Positions 27,112-35,941 of a stretch of DNA of 64,000 nucleotides are shown here, in pieces; position 1 is the stretch's first letter, and every line of letters begins with the position of its first letter. Below the pieces are notes generated by a model that was given only the letters and a program-made list of their open reading frames with translations, had not been told where the DNA came from and made no database searches. Where the stretch lies: contig CAWBIM010000006.1 in assembly GCA_963788935.1 (NCBI GenBank), positions 744,001-808,000 on the forward strand. The letters run 5' to 3'. This DNA comes from JAOPZW01 sp963788935. GTDB lineage: Bacteria; Actinomycetota; Thermoleophilia; Solirubrobacterales; Solirubrobacteraceae. Made by a program: the position numbers and the translations under genes.

Positions 27112-28360
27112 TCAGGCGGACGGCCCGGTGACGGTGGCGCCGCGCGCGGCGCCGTTCGTCCCGTTCGCGGCGGTGGGCTCGGGCTCGCCGGCGCGGTCCG
27201 GGTTCCACGAGTACGCGTAGGACGGGTCGTCGACCTCGCGCCACAGGGTCGAGAGCCGCAGCGGGCGGAACGTGTCCCACATGATCGCGAGCTCGTCGGT
27301 GCGCGTCGCGCCGAGGGCCTTCTCGACCGTGCCCGGCTGCGGGCCGTGGGGGAGGCCCGAGGGGTGCAGCGTCAGGCTGCCGACCTCGACGCCCTTGCGC
27401 GCCGCGTAGTCGCCCTCCGCGTAGAACATGACCTCCTCGGACTGGATGTTCGAGTGGTGGTAGGGCAGCGGCACGGCCGTCTCGTCCCAGTCGAGCATCC
27501 GCGGCGCGAACGTGCAGATGACGAAGTTCGGGCCCTGGAAGGTCTGGTGCGCGGGCGGCGGGAGGTGGAAGCGGCCCGGCGCGCGGCTCGAAGTCGGCGG
27601 CGTTGAACGTGTAGGGGTAGACGTAGCCGTCCCACCCGACCACGTCGAACGGGTGGCGGTCGAGGACGTAGGTCTGCAGCCCGTCGCGCACGCGCAGCGT
27701 GACCGTCCACTCGCCGGTCTCGTCGACCGTCTCGAGCGCGGACGGCCCATGGAAGTCGCGCTGCGAGTACGGCGCGTGCTCGAGCAGCTGGCCGTAGCGG
27801 TTGCGGTAGCGGTTCGGGGTCTCGATCTCGCCCGGGGTGTGGAAGCACATCCAGTGCTGCTCGGAGCCCTCCGCCGGCTCCCAGCGGTGGGTCGTCCCGC
27901 GCGGGATCACGACGTAGTCCTTCTCGCGGTAGGCGACGGGGCCGAACATCGTCCGCACGACGCCCGTGCCGCGGTGGACGTAGACGACCTCGTCGCCCTC
28001 GCCGTTGCGGTAGAAGCCGTCCATCGGCTCCGTCGGCTTGCAGACCGAGGCCTCGATGTCGCCGTTCCACATCAGCAGGCGCCGCCCGGTGATCGGGTCG
28101 CCCCGCGGCGCGATCGGGCCGGTGTTGGCCAGCCGGTGCACGTGGGCGTCGGGCACCCACTCCTCGCGCTCGATCGGCCGGAACGCCCCGACCCGGTCGA
28201 GCCGGCAGGGGGAGTGCAGGTGGTAGAGGATCGACTCGTTGCCGCTGAAGCCCTCGTAGCCGAGGACCTCCTCGACGAGCAGGCGCCGATCGCCGTCGCT
28301 CCCGCGCCACACCTGGGCGTGACGCTTGGGCGGGACCTCTCCGAGGCTCACGTACCGCAT
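27112..28360 (-). CDS. hmgA: Homogentisate 1,2-dioxygenase, frame broken once
   Basis: About 415 residues across one frame change near 27583. It opens the homogentisate ring to maleylacetoacetate. The first part has YEGFSGNESILYHLHSPCR, GDEVVYVHRGTGVVRTMFG and VIPRGTTHRWEP; the second has LPYHHSNIQSEEVMFYAEGDY and LTLHPSGLPHGPQPG, where the histidines and the Glu bind iron. ATG 28360 has a GGAGGTC site. It lies directly after hppD with 15 bases between, a two-gene tyrosine/phenylalanine catabolic operon. Its full motif set argues that the frame change is a sequencing error. Confidence 0.85.
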
Positions 28361-28375
28361 GGATGACCTCCGGGC

Positions 28376-29509
28376 CTACAGGTTGCCGCGCCGCTCCTGC
28401 TCGCGCTCGATCGCCTCGAACAGGGCCTTGAAGTTGCCGTCGCCGAAGCCGCGCGCGCCGTGGCGCTCGATGATCTCGAAGAACACGGTCGGACGGTCGC
28501 CGACCGGCTTGGTGAAGATCTGCAGGAGGTAGCCCTCGTCGTCGCGGTCGACGAGGATGCCCTGCTCGCGCAGGTCGGCCAGCTGCTCGATGACCTCGGG
28601 CACGCGGACCGGGACCTCGTCGTAGTAGGCCTCGGGGATCGTGAGGAACTCGACCCCGCGCCCGCGCAGGGCGGCGACCGTGCCGACGATGTCGCGCGTC
28701 GCGACGGCGATGTGCTGCGCGCCCGCGCCCTCGTAGAACTCGAGGTACTCGTCGATCTGCGACTTGCGCTTGCCCTCGGCCGGCTCGTTGAGGGGGAACT
28801 TCACGACGCCGCGGCCGTCGGTGACGACCTTCGACATCAGGGCCGAGTACTCGGTGGAGATCGCCTCGTCGGTGAAGTGGATCATCTCCTTCATCCCGAA
28901 GACGTCCTCGTAGTACTTGACCCACTCGTTCATGTGGCCGAGCTCGACGTTGCCGACGATGTGGTCGATGCCGAGCAGCATGTCGGCGTCCTCGGAGCCG
29001 CGGTCCACCGCCTGGAAGCCGGGGAGGAACGCGCCCTTGTAGTCGCCGCGGCCGACGAACGTGTGGAGCGTCTCGCCGTAGGTCCTGATCGTCGCCAGGC
29101 GCACGGTCCCGTGCTCGTCGGTGATGTCGTGGGGCTCCTCGACGCCCTCGGCGCCGCGCGTGGTGGCCTCGCGGTAGGCGTGGTCGACGTCGGGGACGGA
29201 GAGGGCGATGACCTTGACCCCGTCGCCGTGCCGGTGGTGGTGGGCGGCGATCGGGGAGTCCGAATGCAGCGCGCCGGTGAGCACGAGGCGGATCCGGCCC
29301 TGCTCGAGGACGTGCGAGACGCGGTCGCGCGTGCCGGTCTCGAGGCCGGCGTAGGCGACCTCGCGGAAGCCGAAGGCGTGGACGTAGTAGAAGGCCGCCT
29401 GGTGCGCGTTGCCGACGAAGAGCTCGACGTGGTCGACGCCGTTGAGCGGCATGAAGTCCTGCTCGCCGTCGCGGCGAGCGGTGGGGGCGGGGACCGTCTG
29501 CTGGGCCAT
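28376..29509 (-). CDS. hppD: 4-hydroxyphenylpyruvate dioxygenase
   Basis: 377 aa from ATG 29509 (AGGAGAGACCC site). Converts 4-hydroxyphenylpyruvate to homogentisate. Two vicinal-oxygen-chelate halves are visible: GVDHVELFVGNAHQAAFYYVHAFGF and GIDHIVGNVELGHMNEWVKYYEDVFG. Iron ligands are the H of IDHIV, the H of AGAQHIAVAT and the E of TVFFEIIER. The C-terminal GYLLQIFTKPVGDRPTVFFEIIERHGARGFG is diagnostic for HPPD. The open frame extends upstream to 29755 without homology. It is divergent from a Lrp/AsnC regulator. Confidence 0.93.
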   Translation of the reverse strand: MAQQTVPAPTARRDGEQDFMPLNGVDHVELFVGNAHQAAFYYVHAFGFREVAYAGLETGTRDRVSHVLEQGRIRLVLTGALHSDSPIAAHHHRHGDGVKVIALSVPDVDHAYREATTRGAEGVEEPHDITDEHGTVRLATIRTYGETLHTFVGRGDYKGAFLPGFQAVDRGSEDADMLLGIDHIVGNVELGHMNEWVKYYEDVFGMKEMIHFTDEAISTEYSALMSKVVTDGRGVVKFPLNEPAEGKRKSQIDEYLEFYEGAGAQHIAVATRDIVGTVAALRGRGVEFLTIPEAYYDEVPVRVPEVIEQLADLREQGILVDRDDEGYLLQIFTKPVGDRPTVFFEIIERHGARGFGDGNFKALFEAIEREQERRGNL

Positions 29510-29544
29510 GGGTCTCTCCTTCTGCGTGCGAAGCCGGGGGGTCA

Positions 29545-29608
29545 CACAATGATTCCGCTGTCGATCGACGTTCTCAATGCCGATTCGTTGCGTGAGAGCG
29601 GTATTGTG
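29545..29608. promoter_or_regulatory. Possible Lrp operator between hppD and its regulator
   Basis: An imperfect inverted repeat, CACAAT..CCGCT (29545-29559) and AGCGG.ATTGTG (29597-29608), occupies the 106-base gap between the divergent hppD and Lrp starts. This fits a shared, autoregulated operator. No footprint or conserved copies are available here. Confidence 0.35.
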
Positions 29609-29615
29609 CGGCTGG

Positions 29616-30057
29616 ATGGACGACATGGACCGGCGGATCGTTGCTCTGCTGCGCGAGAACGCGCGCCGCTCGTTCCAGGACATCGGCGCCCGGGTCGCGC
29701 TGAGCGCGCCGGCGGTCAAGCGGCGGGTCGACCGCCTCGAGGCCGACGGCGTCATCCGCGCCTACGCGGCGGTCGCTCGAACCGGGGGCGATGGGCTGGC
29801 CGACGCACGCCGTCGTCGCGCTGTACTGCGAGGGGCGGATGGCGGCGGCCGAGGTCCGGGACGCGGTGGCGCCGCACCCGGAGGTGTCGGCCGCGTTCAC
29901 GGTCGCGGGCGAGGCGAGCGCGATCCTCCACGTGCACGCGCGCGACACGGCCCACCTCGAGCAGACGCTCGAGCGCATCCGCGACACGCCGGGGATCATC
30001 CGCACGCAGACCCAGGTCGTGCTCTCGACGCTGCTGGACCGGCCGGTCGCCGGCTAG
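29616..30057 (+). CDS. Lrp/AsnC family transcriptional regulator, frame broken once
   Basis: ATG 29616 begins MDRRIVALLRENARRSFQDIGARVALSAPAVKRRVDRLEADGVIRAY, the standard Lrp/AsnC helix-turn-helix. The frame changes near 29775 and continues LEPGAMGWPTHAVVALYCEGRMAAAEVRDAV, ...FTVAGEASAILHVHARDTAHLEQTLERIRDTPGIIRTQTQVVLSTLLDRPVAG, the RAM ligand domain ending. About 147 residues, normal for the family. Divergent from hppD and probably its regulator, sensing an aromatic amino acid. Its stop overlaps the stop of the convergent winged-helix gene. Confidence 0.8.
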
Positions 30058-31166
30058 GGCGCCGGGTCGAAGCGGACCTCGCGCGCGCCCGCGCCGGCCT
30101 CGGGGACGAGGAACGCGATGAGGCCCTCGCCCTCGGCGACGATCGCCTCGGGCGTGCCCGGCGGGTCGGTCGGCTGCGAGGCGAAGCGGTCGATCGTGAG
30201 CGTGCCGTCCGCGTCGAGGCCCCAGTTCGCGCGGTAGAAGCCGTCGACGAGGAGCGTCCCGAACGAGCGCCCGCCGCGCGGGAGCGGCGCGCCGGGGCCG
30301 AGGCCGGCGAACAGGCGCGCGCGGTCGGCGTGCGAGAGGCCGACGTTGTCGTACTCGGGCAGGAAGCGGACCGGCGCGGGCGTGTCGGGATCGGGGAGCG
30401 CGCCGTCCTCGACGTCGAGCAGTTCCCGGCCCTGCTCGTCGCGGAAGGTGCGCAGCCGCGGGCGCAGGCGCTCGACGACCGCCCGCAGCCCGGTGAGCCC
30501 CGACCAGGTGCGGATGTCGGCGACCGTCGCGGGGCCGAAGGCGGCGAGGTAGCGCAGGACCATCGCGTCCGGGTCCGCGTCGCGGGCGAGCGGCGCGTCG
30601 AGGAACGCGTCGGCGGGCGCCCAGGTCGCCTGTCCGGTCGCGCCCCACAGGCCGCGCGGCGGCACCTGTACAAGGGCGGTGTTGAACGTCACGGCCTGGG
30701 CGAGCGCGGGTGGGTCGGCCTCGGGCCAGCGGGGCGCGAGGAGCTCGGCCAGCTCGGCGCGCGTCCGCGGACGCTCGGCCAGCGCTTCGCGCCCGGCGGC
30801 GACGACGTCGGCGAGGTCCGCGCCCTTCAGGCCGGCGGCCCACGGGCTCTGGAAGACCTTGGCGAGCACCGCGCCCGTGACCGGATGGAAGGCGAGGCAG
30901 TCGCGCGCCGAGACGAGGTGGATCGTGGCGCGCATGAGCTGCGCGCGCACCGCCGCCCTGCGTTCGATCAGCCCGCTCAGGTCGGCCGGGGCGAAGCGCG
31001 CGAGCCGCGACCAGAGCGCGACGTACGGGTTCTCGGGGACCTGCGCCTGCAGCCCGACGAGCCGCTCGACCATCGCGAGCGGTGCGATCCGCTGCCGCGC
31101 GAGCAGGCCCTGGCGCTCGAGCAGGGCGCGGTTGAGCGCGTGGACGGACAGGACGCGGTCGGCCAC
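30054..31166 (-). CDS. Winged-helix DNA-binding protein (AlkZ/YcaQ-like)
   Basis: 370 aa with the HTH_42 pattern: LNRALLERQGLLARQRIAPLAMVERLVGLQAQVPENPYVALWSRL at the N-terminus, RATIHLVSARDCLAFHPVTGAVL, GLWGATGQATWAPADAFL, and LPEYDNVGLSHADRARLF. This is the family that includes AlkZ, a DNA glycosylase unhooking bulky alkylation and interstrand crosslinks, although most actinobacterial relatives are uncharacterised. The catalytic QxQ motif of AlkZ may correspond to LQAQVP at residues ~40-45. It overlaps the Lrp stop by 4 bases in a convergent arrangement. Confidence 0.75.
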   Translation of the reverse strand: MADRVLSVHALNRALLERQGLLARQRIAPLAMVERLVGLQAQVPENPYVALWSRLARFAPADLSGLIERRAAVRAQLMRATIHLVSARDCLAFHPVTGAVLAKVFQSPWAAGLKGADLADVVAAGREALAERPRTRAELAELLAPRWPEADPPALAQAVTFNTALVQVPPRGLWGATGQATWAPADAFLDAPLARDADPDAMVLRYLAAFGPATVADIRTWSGLTGLRAVVERLRPRLRTFRDEQGRELLDVEDGALPDPDTPAPVRFLPEYDNVGLSHADRARLFAGLGPGAPLPRGGRSFGTLLVDGFYRANWGLDADGTLTIDRFASQPTDPPGTPEAIVAEGEGLIAFLVPEAGAGAREVRFDPAP

Positions 31167-31278
31167 CGGCGCACCCTACGGGCGGCGGACGGCCGGCCGC
31201 CCGGAGGAGGCGCCGGCCGCGCCCGCCGCGACCTGAGGAGGGAGTGCGGGGCGGGCGCGGCCGGCGCGGGCGGGACGG

Positions 31279-31599
31279 CTAGGGGCGCGCGGGGAGGAGG
31301 CGCAGGCGGCGGGCGCCGTGGCGCCGGTGGGCGCGGTCGCCCTGGAGGCGGGCGGCGCGGGCGCGCAGCAGGTCCACGTACCCGGCGGTCGGGACGAAGG
31401 GGTCCGCGATCGCGCGACCCTCGTCGACCGAGTAGGCCGCCCGGATCTCGCCGTCGCTCTCGGCGACGAGCAGGGTGCCGAGCAGGACGCGCGCGGAGTC
31501 GAGCGCCGCGAGGCGGCGCAGGTCGTCGATGTCGGCCGGCGTGGCGACGCGGATGACGACGCTGCTCTCGCCGGCGGGGATGTTCGTGGCGTTCGGCAT
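31279..31599 (-). CDS. Small GNAT-related protein of actinobacterial type
   Basis: 106 aa from ATG 31599. The pattern VIRVATPADIDDLRRLAALDSAR...LLVAESDGEIRAAYSVDEGRAIADPFVPTAGYVDLLRARAA recurs in actinobacterial hypothetical proteins often called GNAT-like, but the acetyl-CoA P-loop is not evident. Role unknown. It is divergent from the LysR gene with 70 bases between. Confidence 0.65.
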   Translation of the reverse strand: MPNATNIPAGESSVVIRVATPADIDDLRRLAALDSARVLLGTLLVAESDGEIRAAYSVDEGRAIADPFVPTAGYVDLLRARAARLQGDRAHRRHGARRLRLLPARP

Positions 31600-31656
31600 G
31601 GACCGATCGTGACGAGGTCCAGCCATGAGCACAAATGACATTCCCGCGACCTACTG

Positions 31657-31671
31657 ATAAGGTCAGCTTAT
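31657..31671 (+). promoter_or_regulatory. Palindrome overlapping the LysR start codon
   Basis: ATAAG-N5-CTTAT is a perfect 5-bp inverted repeat with 5-base spacer and covers the first two bases of the LysR ATG. It resembles the T-N11-A type site used by LysR regulators for autorepression. Confidence 0.4.
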
Positions 31672-32605
31672 GCTCGACGTCCGCCGTATGCGCGTACTCC
31701 GCGAGGTCGCCCAGCGCGGGTCGTTCTCCGCCGCGGCCGACTCGCTGGCCTACACCCAGTCCGCCGTCTCCCAGCAGATCGCGGCGCTCGAGCGCGAGGC
31801 CGGCACCCGCCTCGTCGAGCGCAACGCGCGCGGCGTGCGGCTGACCGACGCCGGCCGCGCGCTCGTCGAGCACGCCGACGCCATCCTCGCCCGGCTGGCC
31901 GACGCCGAGGCCGAGCTCGAGGCGATTGCCGGCCTGCGCGGCGGGCGCCTGCGGATGGCCGCGTTCCCGAGCGCGGGCGCGACGATCATGCCCGAGGCGA
32001 TCGCGCGCTTCCGCGACCGCCATCCCGCGGTGGAGCTCTCGCTCGAGCCCGCCGACCCGGAGCCCGCGGTCGTCAAGCTCCGCGCGGGCGAGGTCGACCT
32101 CGTCCTCGACATCACCGGTGCGCTCCGGCCGGTGCGCGAGGACGGCATCGAGCGTCTGCATCTGCTCGACGACCCGATGTACGTCGCGCTGCCGACCGGC
32201 CATCCGCTCGCCCACAAGCGCAACCTGAGCCTCGAGGAACTCGCCGAGGAGTCGTGGATCCTCGGGACGACCGGGAGCTGCCCGGACGCCTCGATCTTCC
32301 TGCACTCCTGCCAGCTCGCCGGCTTCGAGCCGCACGTGACCTTCAACAGCGACGACTACTTCGCGATCCAGGGCTTCGTCGCCGCCGGCGTCGGGGCGTC
32401 GTTCATCCCCGACCTCGCGCTGATCACCGTCCGCGACGACATCGTCGTCCGCTCGCTCGGTCCGCGGCCGCCCGCGCGCGTCGTCTGGGCCGCGACGCTG
32501 AAGGACAGCTTCAACTCGCCGGCCCGCCAGGCGATGCTCGACATCCTCGTCGAGGTCGGCGCGGAGTTCGCGGGCAACCGCCGTCAGCTGGCGCTTGCGA
32601 GCTAG
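31670..32605 (+). CDS. LysR family transcriptional regulator
   Basis: 311 aa. The N-terminal winged helix-turn-helix reads LDVRRMRVLREVAQRGSFSAAADSLAYTQSAVSQQIAALEREAGTRLVERNARGVRLTDAG. The substrate-binding domain follows (RLRMAAFPSAGATIMPEAIARFRDRHPAVELSLEPADP, FAIQGFVAAGVGASFIPDLAL). No metabolic target gene adjoins it, so its regulon is unclear; the divergent GNAT-like gene is one candidate. Confidence 0.9.
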   Translation: MLDVRRMRVLREVAQRGSFSAAADSLAYTQSAVSQQIAALEREAGTRLVERNARGVRLTDAGRALVEHADAILARLADAEAELEAIAGLRGGRLRMAAFPSAGATIMPEAIARFRDRHPAVELSLEPADPEPAVVKLRAGEVDLVLDITGALRPVREDGIERLHLLDDPMYVALPTGHPLAHKRNLSLEELAEESWILGTTGSCPDASIFLHSCQLAGFEPHVTFNSDDYFAIQGFVAAGVGASFIPDLALITVRDDIVVRSLGPRPPARVVWAATLKDSFNSPARQAMLDILVEVGAEFAGNRRQLALAS

Positions 32606-32628
32606 GCGCCGGCGATAGGTTCCGCGCC

Positions 32629-32998
32629 GTGGCGCAGCGGCGCGCGATCGACGCCGGGCGGCCGCGCGCGGTCGCGGCGCCTCTCGTCACCCGTCATGGC
32701 CGCGGGCGTGTGGCGCTCGCGGCGCTGGTGCTCGTGGCGGCGCCGGTGGCCGCCGCTGCCGCCGGACCTCGCGGGTCCTCGTCGCCGCCTCGGCCTGGAC
32801 GTCGAGTTCAAGGGCGGCTGGCGCGCCGGTCTCGTCCACCAGTCGGCGCTGCTGCGCGACGGCGCGCGCCAGATCGCGGTGTCGGTCCTGACGACGGGCG
32901 ACCCGTCGATGGCGTACGGGATCGCGACGATCGAGGGCATCGTCCGGCGACTGCTGGGGCGCCCGATCGTGCGCATCGAGCCCGTTTCGGCGCCTTGA
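32629..32998 (+). pseudogene. Remnant of a secreted serine hydrolase (beta-lactamase-like)
   Basis: A signal peptide (from GTG 32629: RVALAALVLVAAPVAAAAAGP) is followed, after a frame change near 32785, by the C-terminal end of a class A-like serine hydrolase (DVEFKGGWRAGLVHQSALLRDGARQIAVSVLTTGDPSMAYGIATIEGIVRRLLG), including the KGG triad-like element. The middle, with the SxxK and SxN motifs, is missing, so about 200 residues have been deleted. It cannot be catalytic. No promoter judged. Confidence 0.6.
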
Positions 32999-33101
32999 AC
33001 GGGTTAGCCGGCGGGGCGGTGCGGGGACCTTGAGCGAAGGTGGGATCGGCCGGTCCGAGATCGGACCTCCCCGGGTCCCGGCGCGTGCAACCGACGCCGC
33101 A

Positions 33102-33539
33102 ATGATCAGCGACAGCGACATCGTCCAGGTCAGCAACAGCGACATCGTCCGGGGCATGTTCGACGCGTTCAGCCGCCGCGACGTCACCGCGCTGCTGGCG
33201 CTCGCGCATCCCGAGATCGTCTTCGTCCCGCCGACCGGCCGCCTCGCCGGCCGCACCGAGCCCTACTGCGGCCACGACGGCCTGCGGACGTACATCGCCG
33301 ATGTCTCGCGGGTCTGGGAGGAGCTGCGCTCCGAGCCCGAGGAGTACCTCGAGCTCGACGGCGACCGCGTCGTCTGCACCGGCCGCGTCTACGCGTGGGG
33401 CGTCGGACGGGTCATCGACGCGCCGGCCGGGTGGGTCTGGCGGCTGCTCGACGGACGGGTCGCGGAGGGCCGGGTGTACGAGAGCCGCCGCGGCGCGTAC
33501 GAGGCGGTCGGGCTGCCCTGGCCGCCGGTGGCCCGCTGA
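33102..33539 (+). CDS. SnoaL/NTF2-like protein
   Basis: 145 aa from ATG 33102. The opening DIVRGMFDAFSRRDVTALLALAHPEIVFVPP, then GHDGLRTYIADVSRVWEELR and WVWRLLDGRVAEGRVYESRRGAYEAVGL, is the cone-shaped NTF2/SnoaL fold, used for isomerases, hydrolases and small-ligand binding. No catalytic pair can be named. It is transcribed toward the LURP-one gene with 46 bases between. Confidence 0.75.
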   Translation: MISDSDIVQVSNSDIVRGMFDAFSRRDVTALLALAHPEIVFVPPTGRLAGRTEPYCGHDGLRTYIADVSRVWEELRSEPEEYLELDGDRVVCTGRVYAWGVGRVIDAPAGWVWRLLDGRVAEGRVYESRRGAYEAVGLPWPPVAR

Positions 33540-33584
33540 GCGCCCCACCGCCGCCGACGTCTTCCCGCGCGCCGGTTTGTCAGC

Positions 33585-34217
33585 ATGCAGACCATGCCGA
33601 TCGACCCCAATCAGCACGACCGGTTCGTGATGCGCCAGCGCATCAAGGCCATGATCAACCAGTACGAGATCAGCCTCCGCGGCGACGACGGGGAGGCCGG
33701 CGAGCCGGTCTGCTTCGTCGAGCAGGCGCGGATGAAGTTCAAGGAGGACATCCGCTTCTACACCGACGACACGAAGACCGTCGAGCTCATGCGCCTGAAG
33801 GCGCGGCAGCGGTTCGACCCGCGGGCGCGCTACGACATCACGGACGATCGCGGCACGAAGATCGGCGAGATCCAGAAGGTGTTCGGCGAGAGCCTCATGC
33901 GCTCGACGTACCGCCTCTACGACCCGAACGGCGAGGAGCTCGCGACCGCCCGCGAGCGCAACGTCGGGATCGCGCTGTTCCGGCGCCTGGTCGGCTTCAT
34001 CCCGTACATCGGCGACTTCTCGGACTGGCTGCCGATCCCGTACCACTTCGACTTCGTCCACGACGGCGCGGTGCTGGGCACGCACGTGCGGCGGACCGGG
34101 CTCCTCAAGTTCCGCGACGTCTACGACATCGACATGAGCGGCGACAAGGACCGCCGGCTCGACCGTCGTCTCGTGCTGGCCAACGCGATCGGGATGGACG
34201 CGCTCCAGGCGCGCTGA
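33585..34217 (+). CDS. LURP-one-related/scramblase-like protein
   Basis: 210 aa. The features RQRIKAMINQYEI, a DARYDITDDRGTKIGEIQKVFGES-like region, STYRLYDPNGEELATARE and FVHDGAVLGTHVRRTGLLKFRDVYDIDMS match the bacterial LURP-one (Tubby-like) family. Such proteins are soluble beta-barrels around one helix, and their bacterial role is unknown; phospholipid or DNA binding has been proposed for relatives. Starts 45 bases after the SnoaL gene. Confidence 0.8.
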   Translation: MQTMPIDPNQHDRFVMRQRIKAMINQYEISLRGDDGEAGEPVCFVEQARMKFKEDIRFYTDDTKTVELMRLKARQRFDPRARYDITDDRGTKIGEIQKVFGESLMRSTYRLYDPNGEELATARERNVGIALFRRLVGFIPYIGDFSDWLPIPYHFDFVHDGAVLGTHVRRTGLLKFRDVYDIDMSGDKDRRLDRRLVLANAIGMDALQAR

Positions 34218-34220
34218 ACC

Positions 34221-34637
34221 TCAGCCGCCGCCGGGGAGCTGCGCCTGCGCGCGGAGCGACTCGCGCAGCAGCGCCGTGAGCTCGTCGGCGGCGACCCCCT
34301 TGCGGATGTACGTCACCGCGCCGGCCTTGAGCATGTCAAGGACGATGCGCTCGGACTCGTCGGACGAGAGCGCGACGATCGTCGTCTGCGGTGCCGCGTC
34401 GCGGATGCCCTCCGTCGCGCGCACGCCGCCGCCGCCCGGCATCTGCACGTCGACGATCGCGATGTCGGCGCGGTGCTCGGCGGCGAGCGCGATCGCCTCG
34501 TCGGTGTCGGTCGCGGTCCCGACCACGTCGAAGTCCGCGGCGAGCTGGGCGGAGAGGACGGCGCGGACGTCGGGGTCGTCGTCGGCGATCAGGACACGCG
34601 GGGGCGCGCCGCCCGGGGGACTGGACGGGTCGGACAT
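34221..34637 (-). CDS. Single-domain response regulator
   Basis: 138 aa from ATG 34637. A lone receiver: VLIADDDPDVRAVLSAQL, acidic pocket DDD, phospho-Asp in IAIVDVQMPGGGG, Thr/Ser in VALSSDE, Lys in AVTYIRKGV. No output domain is present, so it acts by protein contact, as CheY-type or NarL-like truncated receivers do. No adjacent kinase gene. Converges on the LURP-one gene, 3 bases apart. Confidence 0.88.
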   Translation of the reverse strand: MSDPSSPPGGAPPRVLIADDDPDVRAVLSAQLAADFDVVGTATDTDEAIALAAEHRADIAIVDVQMPGGGGVRATEGIRDAAPQTTIVALSSDESERIVLDMLKAGAVTYIRKGVAADELTALLRESLRAQAQLPGGG

Positions 34638-35019
34638 GGGCCTCACCTTACGCGGGCAGGCGGACCGCGGAGCGGCACCGCGCCGCGAGTGCGCGGGGCC
34701 GCGATCCACCCGGCGCAACCCACGGCCCGGCGCGAGGCGCCTCGCGCACCCGTCGCCATGCGCCGGCACGGCTTCGAGGCGAGGCACCCGCTACCGGGCC
34801 GCAGTCCTTTCGCGCGAGCGGCCGCCGGACCGCCCGTCGCAGCTCCGAGACCCGCCGGGCGGGCTCGTGACGCGTTGCGCGCGCCGCGCACCCTATCGCT
34901 CCCCGGGAGACGGCGCGTTCGGGGCCGCCAACCTTCGCCCGGCGGCGGATGAGGCGCCGGTCGGCGCGGAGACGGCGCGTCCGCGGCGGTGCTCGGACGG
35001 CGTCGGCCGCCGCTTCGGA
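34638..35019. other. GC-rich intergenic region
   Basis: 382 bases with no open frame showing a credible family pattern or start; nothing recognisable seen. Confidence 0.5.
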
Positions 35020-35247
35020 TCAGCTCGCGGGCGGGGGCGCGGGAGCGTCGGGCTCCGGAGCCGGCTCGGCGTCCGCCTCGCGCACGACCTCGAACCGCGC
35101 CCGCCGGAGGACCATGACGCCGTCCTCCCGCGCCCAACGCACTCCGCCGTCCAGTGCCGCGCCGCAGCGCGGGCACACGTCTGTCGTGCTGTGACCCGCG
35201 GCGCTGTAGGTGTCCAGGGCGCACCCCGGGCATCTGACGTACGGCAC
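35020..35247 (-). CDS. Small zinc-ribbon protein
   Basis: 75 aa from GTG 35247, which has a good GGGGAGGG ribosome site; GTG 35280 is an alternative. Two CxxC pairs (VRCPGCALDTY and DVCPRCGAAL) form a rubredoxin-like zinc ribbon. The C-terminus is Pro/Ala/Glu-rich. Role unknown. Lies just beyond the rnpB terminator. Confidence 0.5.
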   Translation of the reverse strand: MPYVRCPGCALDTYSAAGHSTTDVCPRCGAALDGGVRWAREDGVMVLRRARFEVVREADAEPAPEPDAPAPPPAS

Positions 35248-35505
35248 GATCGCCCTCCCCCCTCGGTCGGTCGCGAGCACCGTAGGACGCCTGGGCGCGG
35301 GAAGCACCGTGTGACTCCGCGCATCCGGGTGAGCAGTTGTGGCAGGAATTCGCGCGAGCGTTCGCCGAGCGGTATCCGGAGACCGACGAGCGGCGCGGTG
35401 CGGTGCGGTGCGTACCGGATTCGGACGCGCGCCGCGCGCGGGGCGCCGGCCGGGCCGGCGGGCGCGCCGGCAAGCTGCCGCGTGGCTCACGAGCCCACGA
35501 ACGTA

Positions 35506-35532
35506 GAAGGCCCCCGCGGTGCGGGGGCCTTC
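35506..35532 (-). terminator. Hairpin terminator of rnpB
   Basis: A 12-bp perfect stem (GAAGGCCCCCGC with its complement) around a 3-base loop lies directly after the rnpB 3' end. The T-tract is weak. Confidence 0.7.
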
Positions 35533-35535
35533 CGT

Positions 35536-35863
35536 AGCAAGCCGGTAAGCCGGATTCTGTCATGAGCAGCCATCCATCTCTGCGGCCGACCTGGACCTCG
35601 GCGGGCAACCTGCGAACGGTCCTGCTTGGCCTTGCATCGGGTGGGGTTTGCCTGGCCGCCGTGTCACCACGACGCCGGTGCGCTCTTACCGCACCATTTC
35701 ACCCTTGCCTGTGCGAGACCCACGTGAAGCCTCGCCATCGGCGGTGTGTTTCTGTGGCACTTTCCCGCGGGTTTCCCCGGGTCGGTGTCCCGACCACCTC
35801 GCCCTGCGATGTCCGGACTTTCCTCGACGGGCTTTCTCTCCCGCCGCGGCTGCTTGGCTTGCA
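35536..35863 (-). ncRNA. rnpB: RNase P RNA, bacterial type A
   Basis: Conserved RNase P landmarks on the minus strand: GAGGAAAGTCCGGAC in the 5' part, GGGTGAAATGGTGCGGTAAGAG in the core, and ACAGAATCCGGCTTAC at the 3' end. The ends pair as P1 (GCAAGCC with GGCTTGC), which fixes the limits at about 35863 and 35536. Catalyses tRNA 5' maturation with RnpA. Confidence 0.92.
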
Positions 35864-35941
35864 CGACCGAGGGTACCGCGCCCCGAGCCGCGGATCGACC
35901 GGCGGCGGTCGCCGTTCCCCGCACGATGCGCGGTCATCGTG

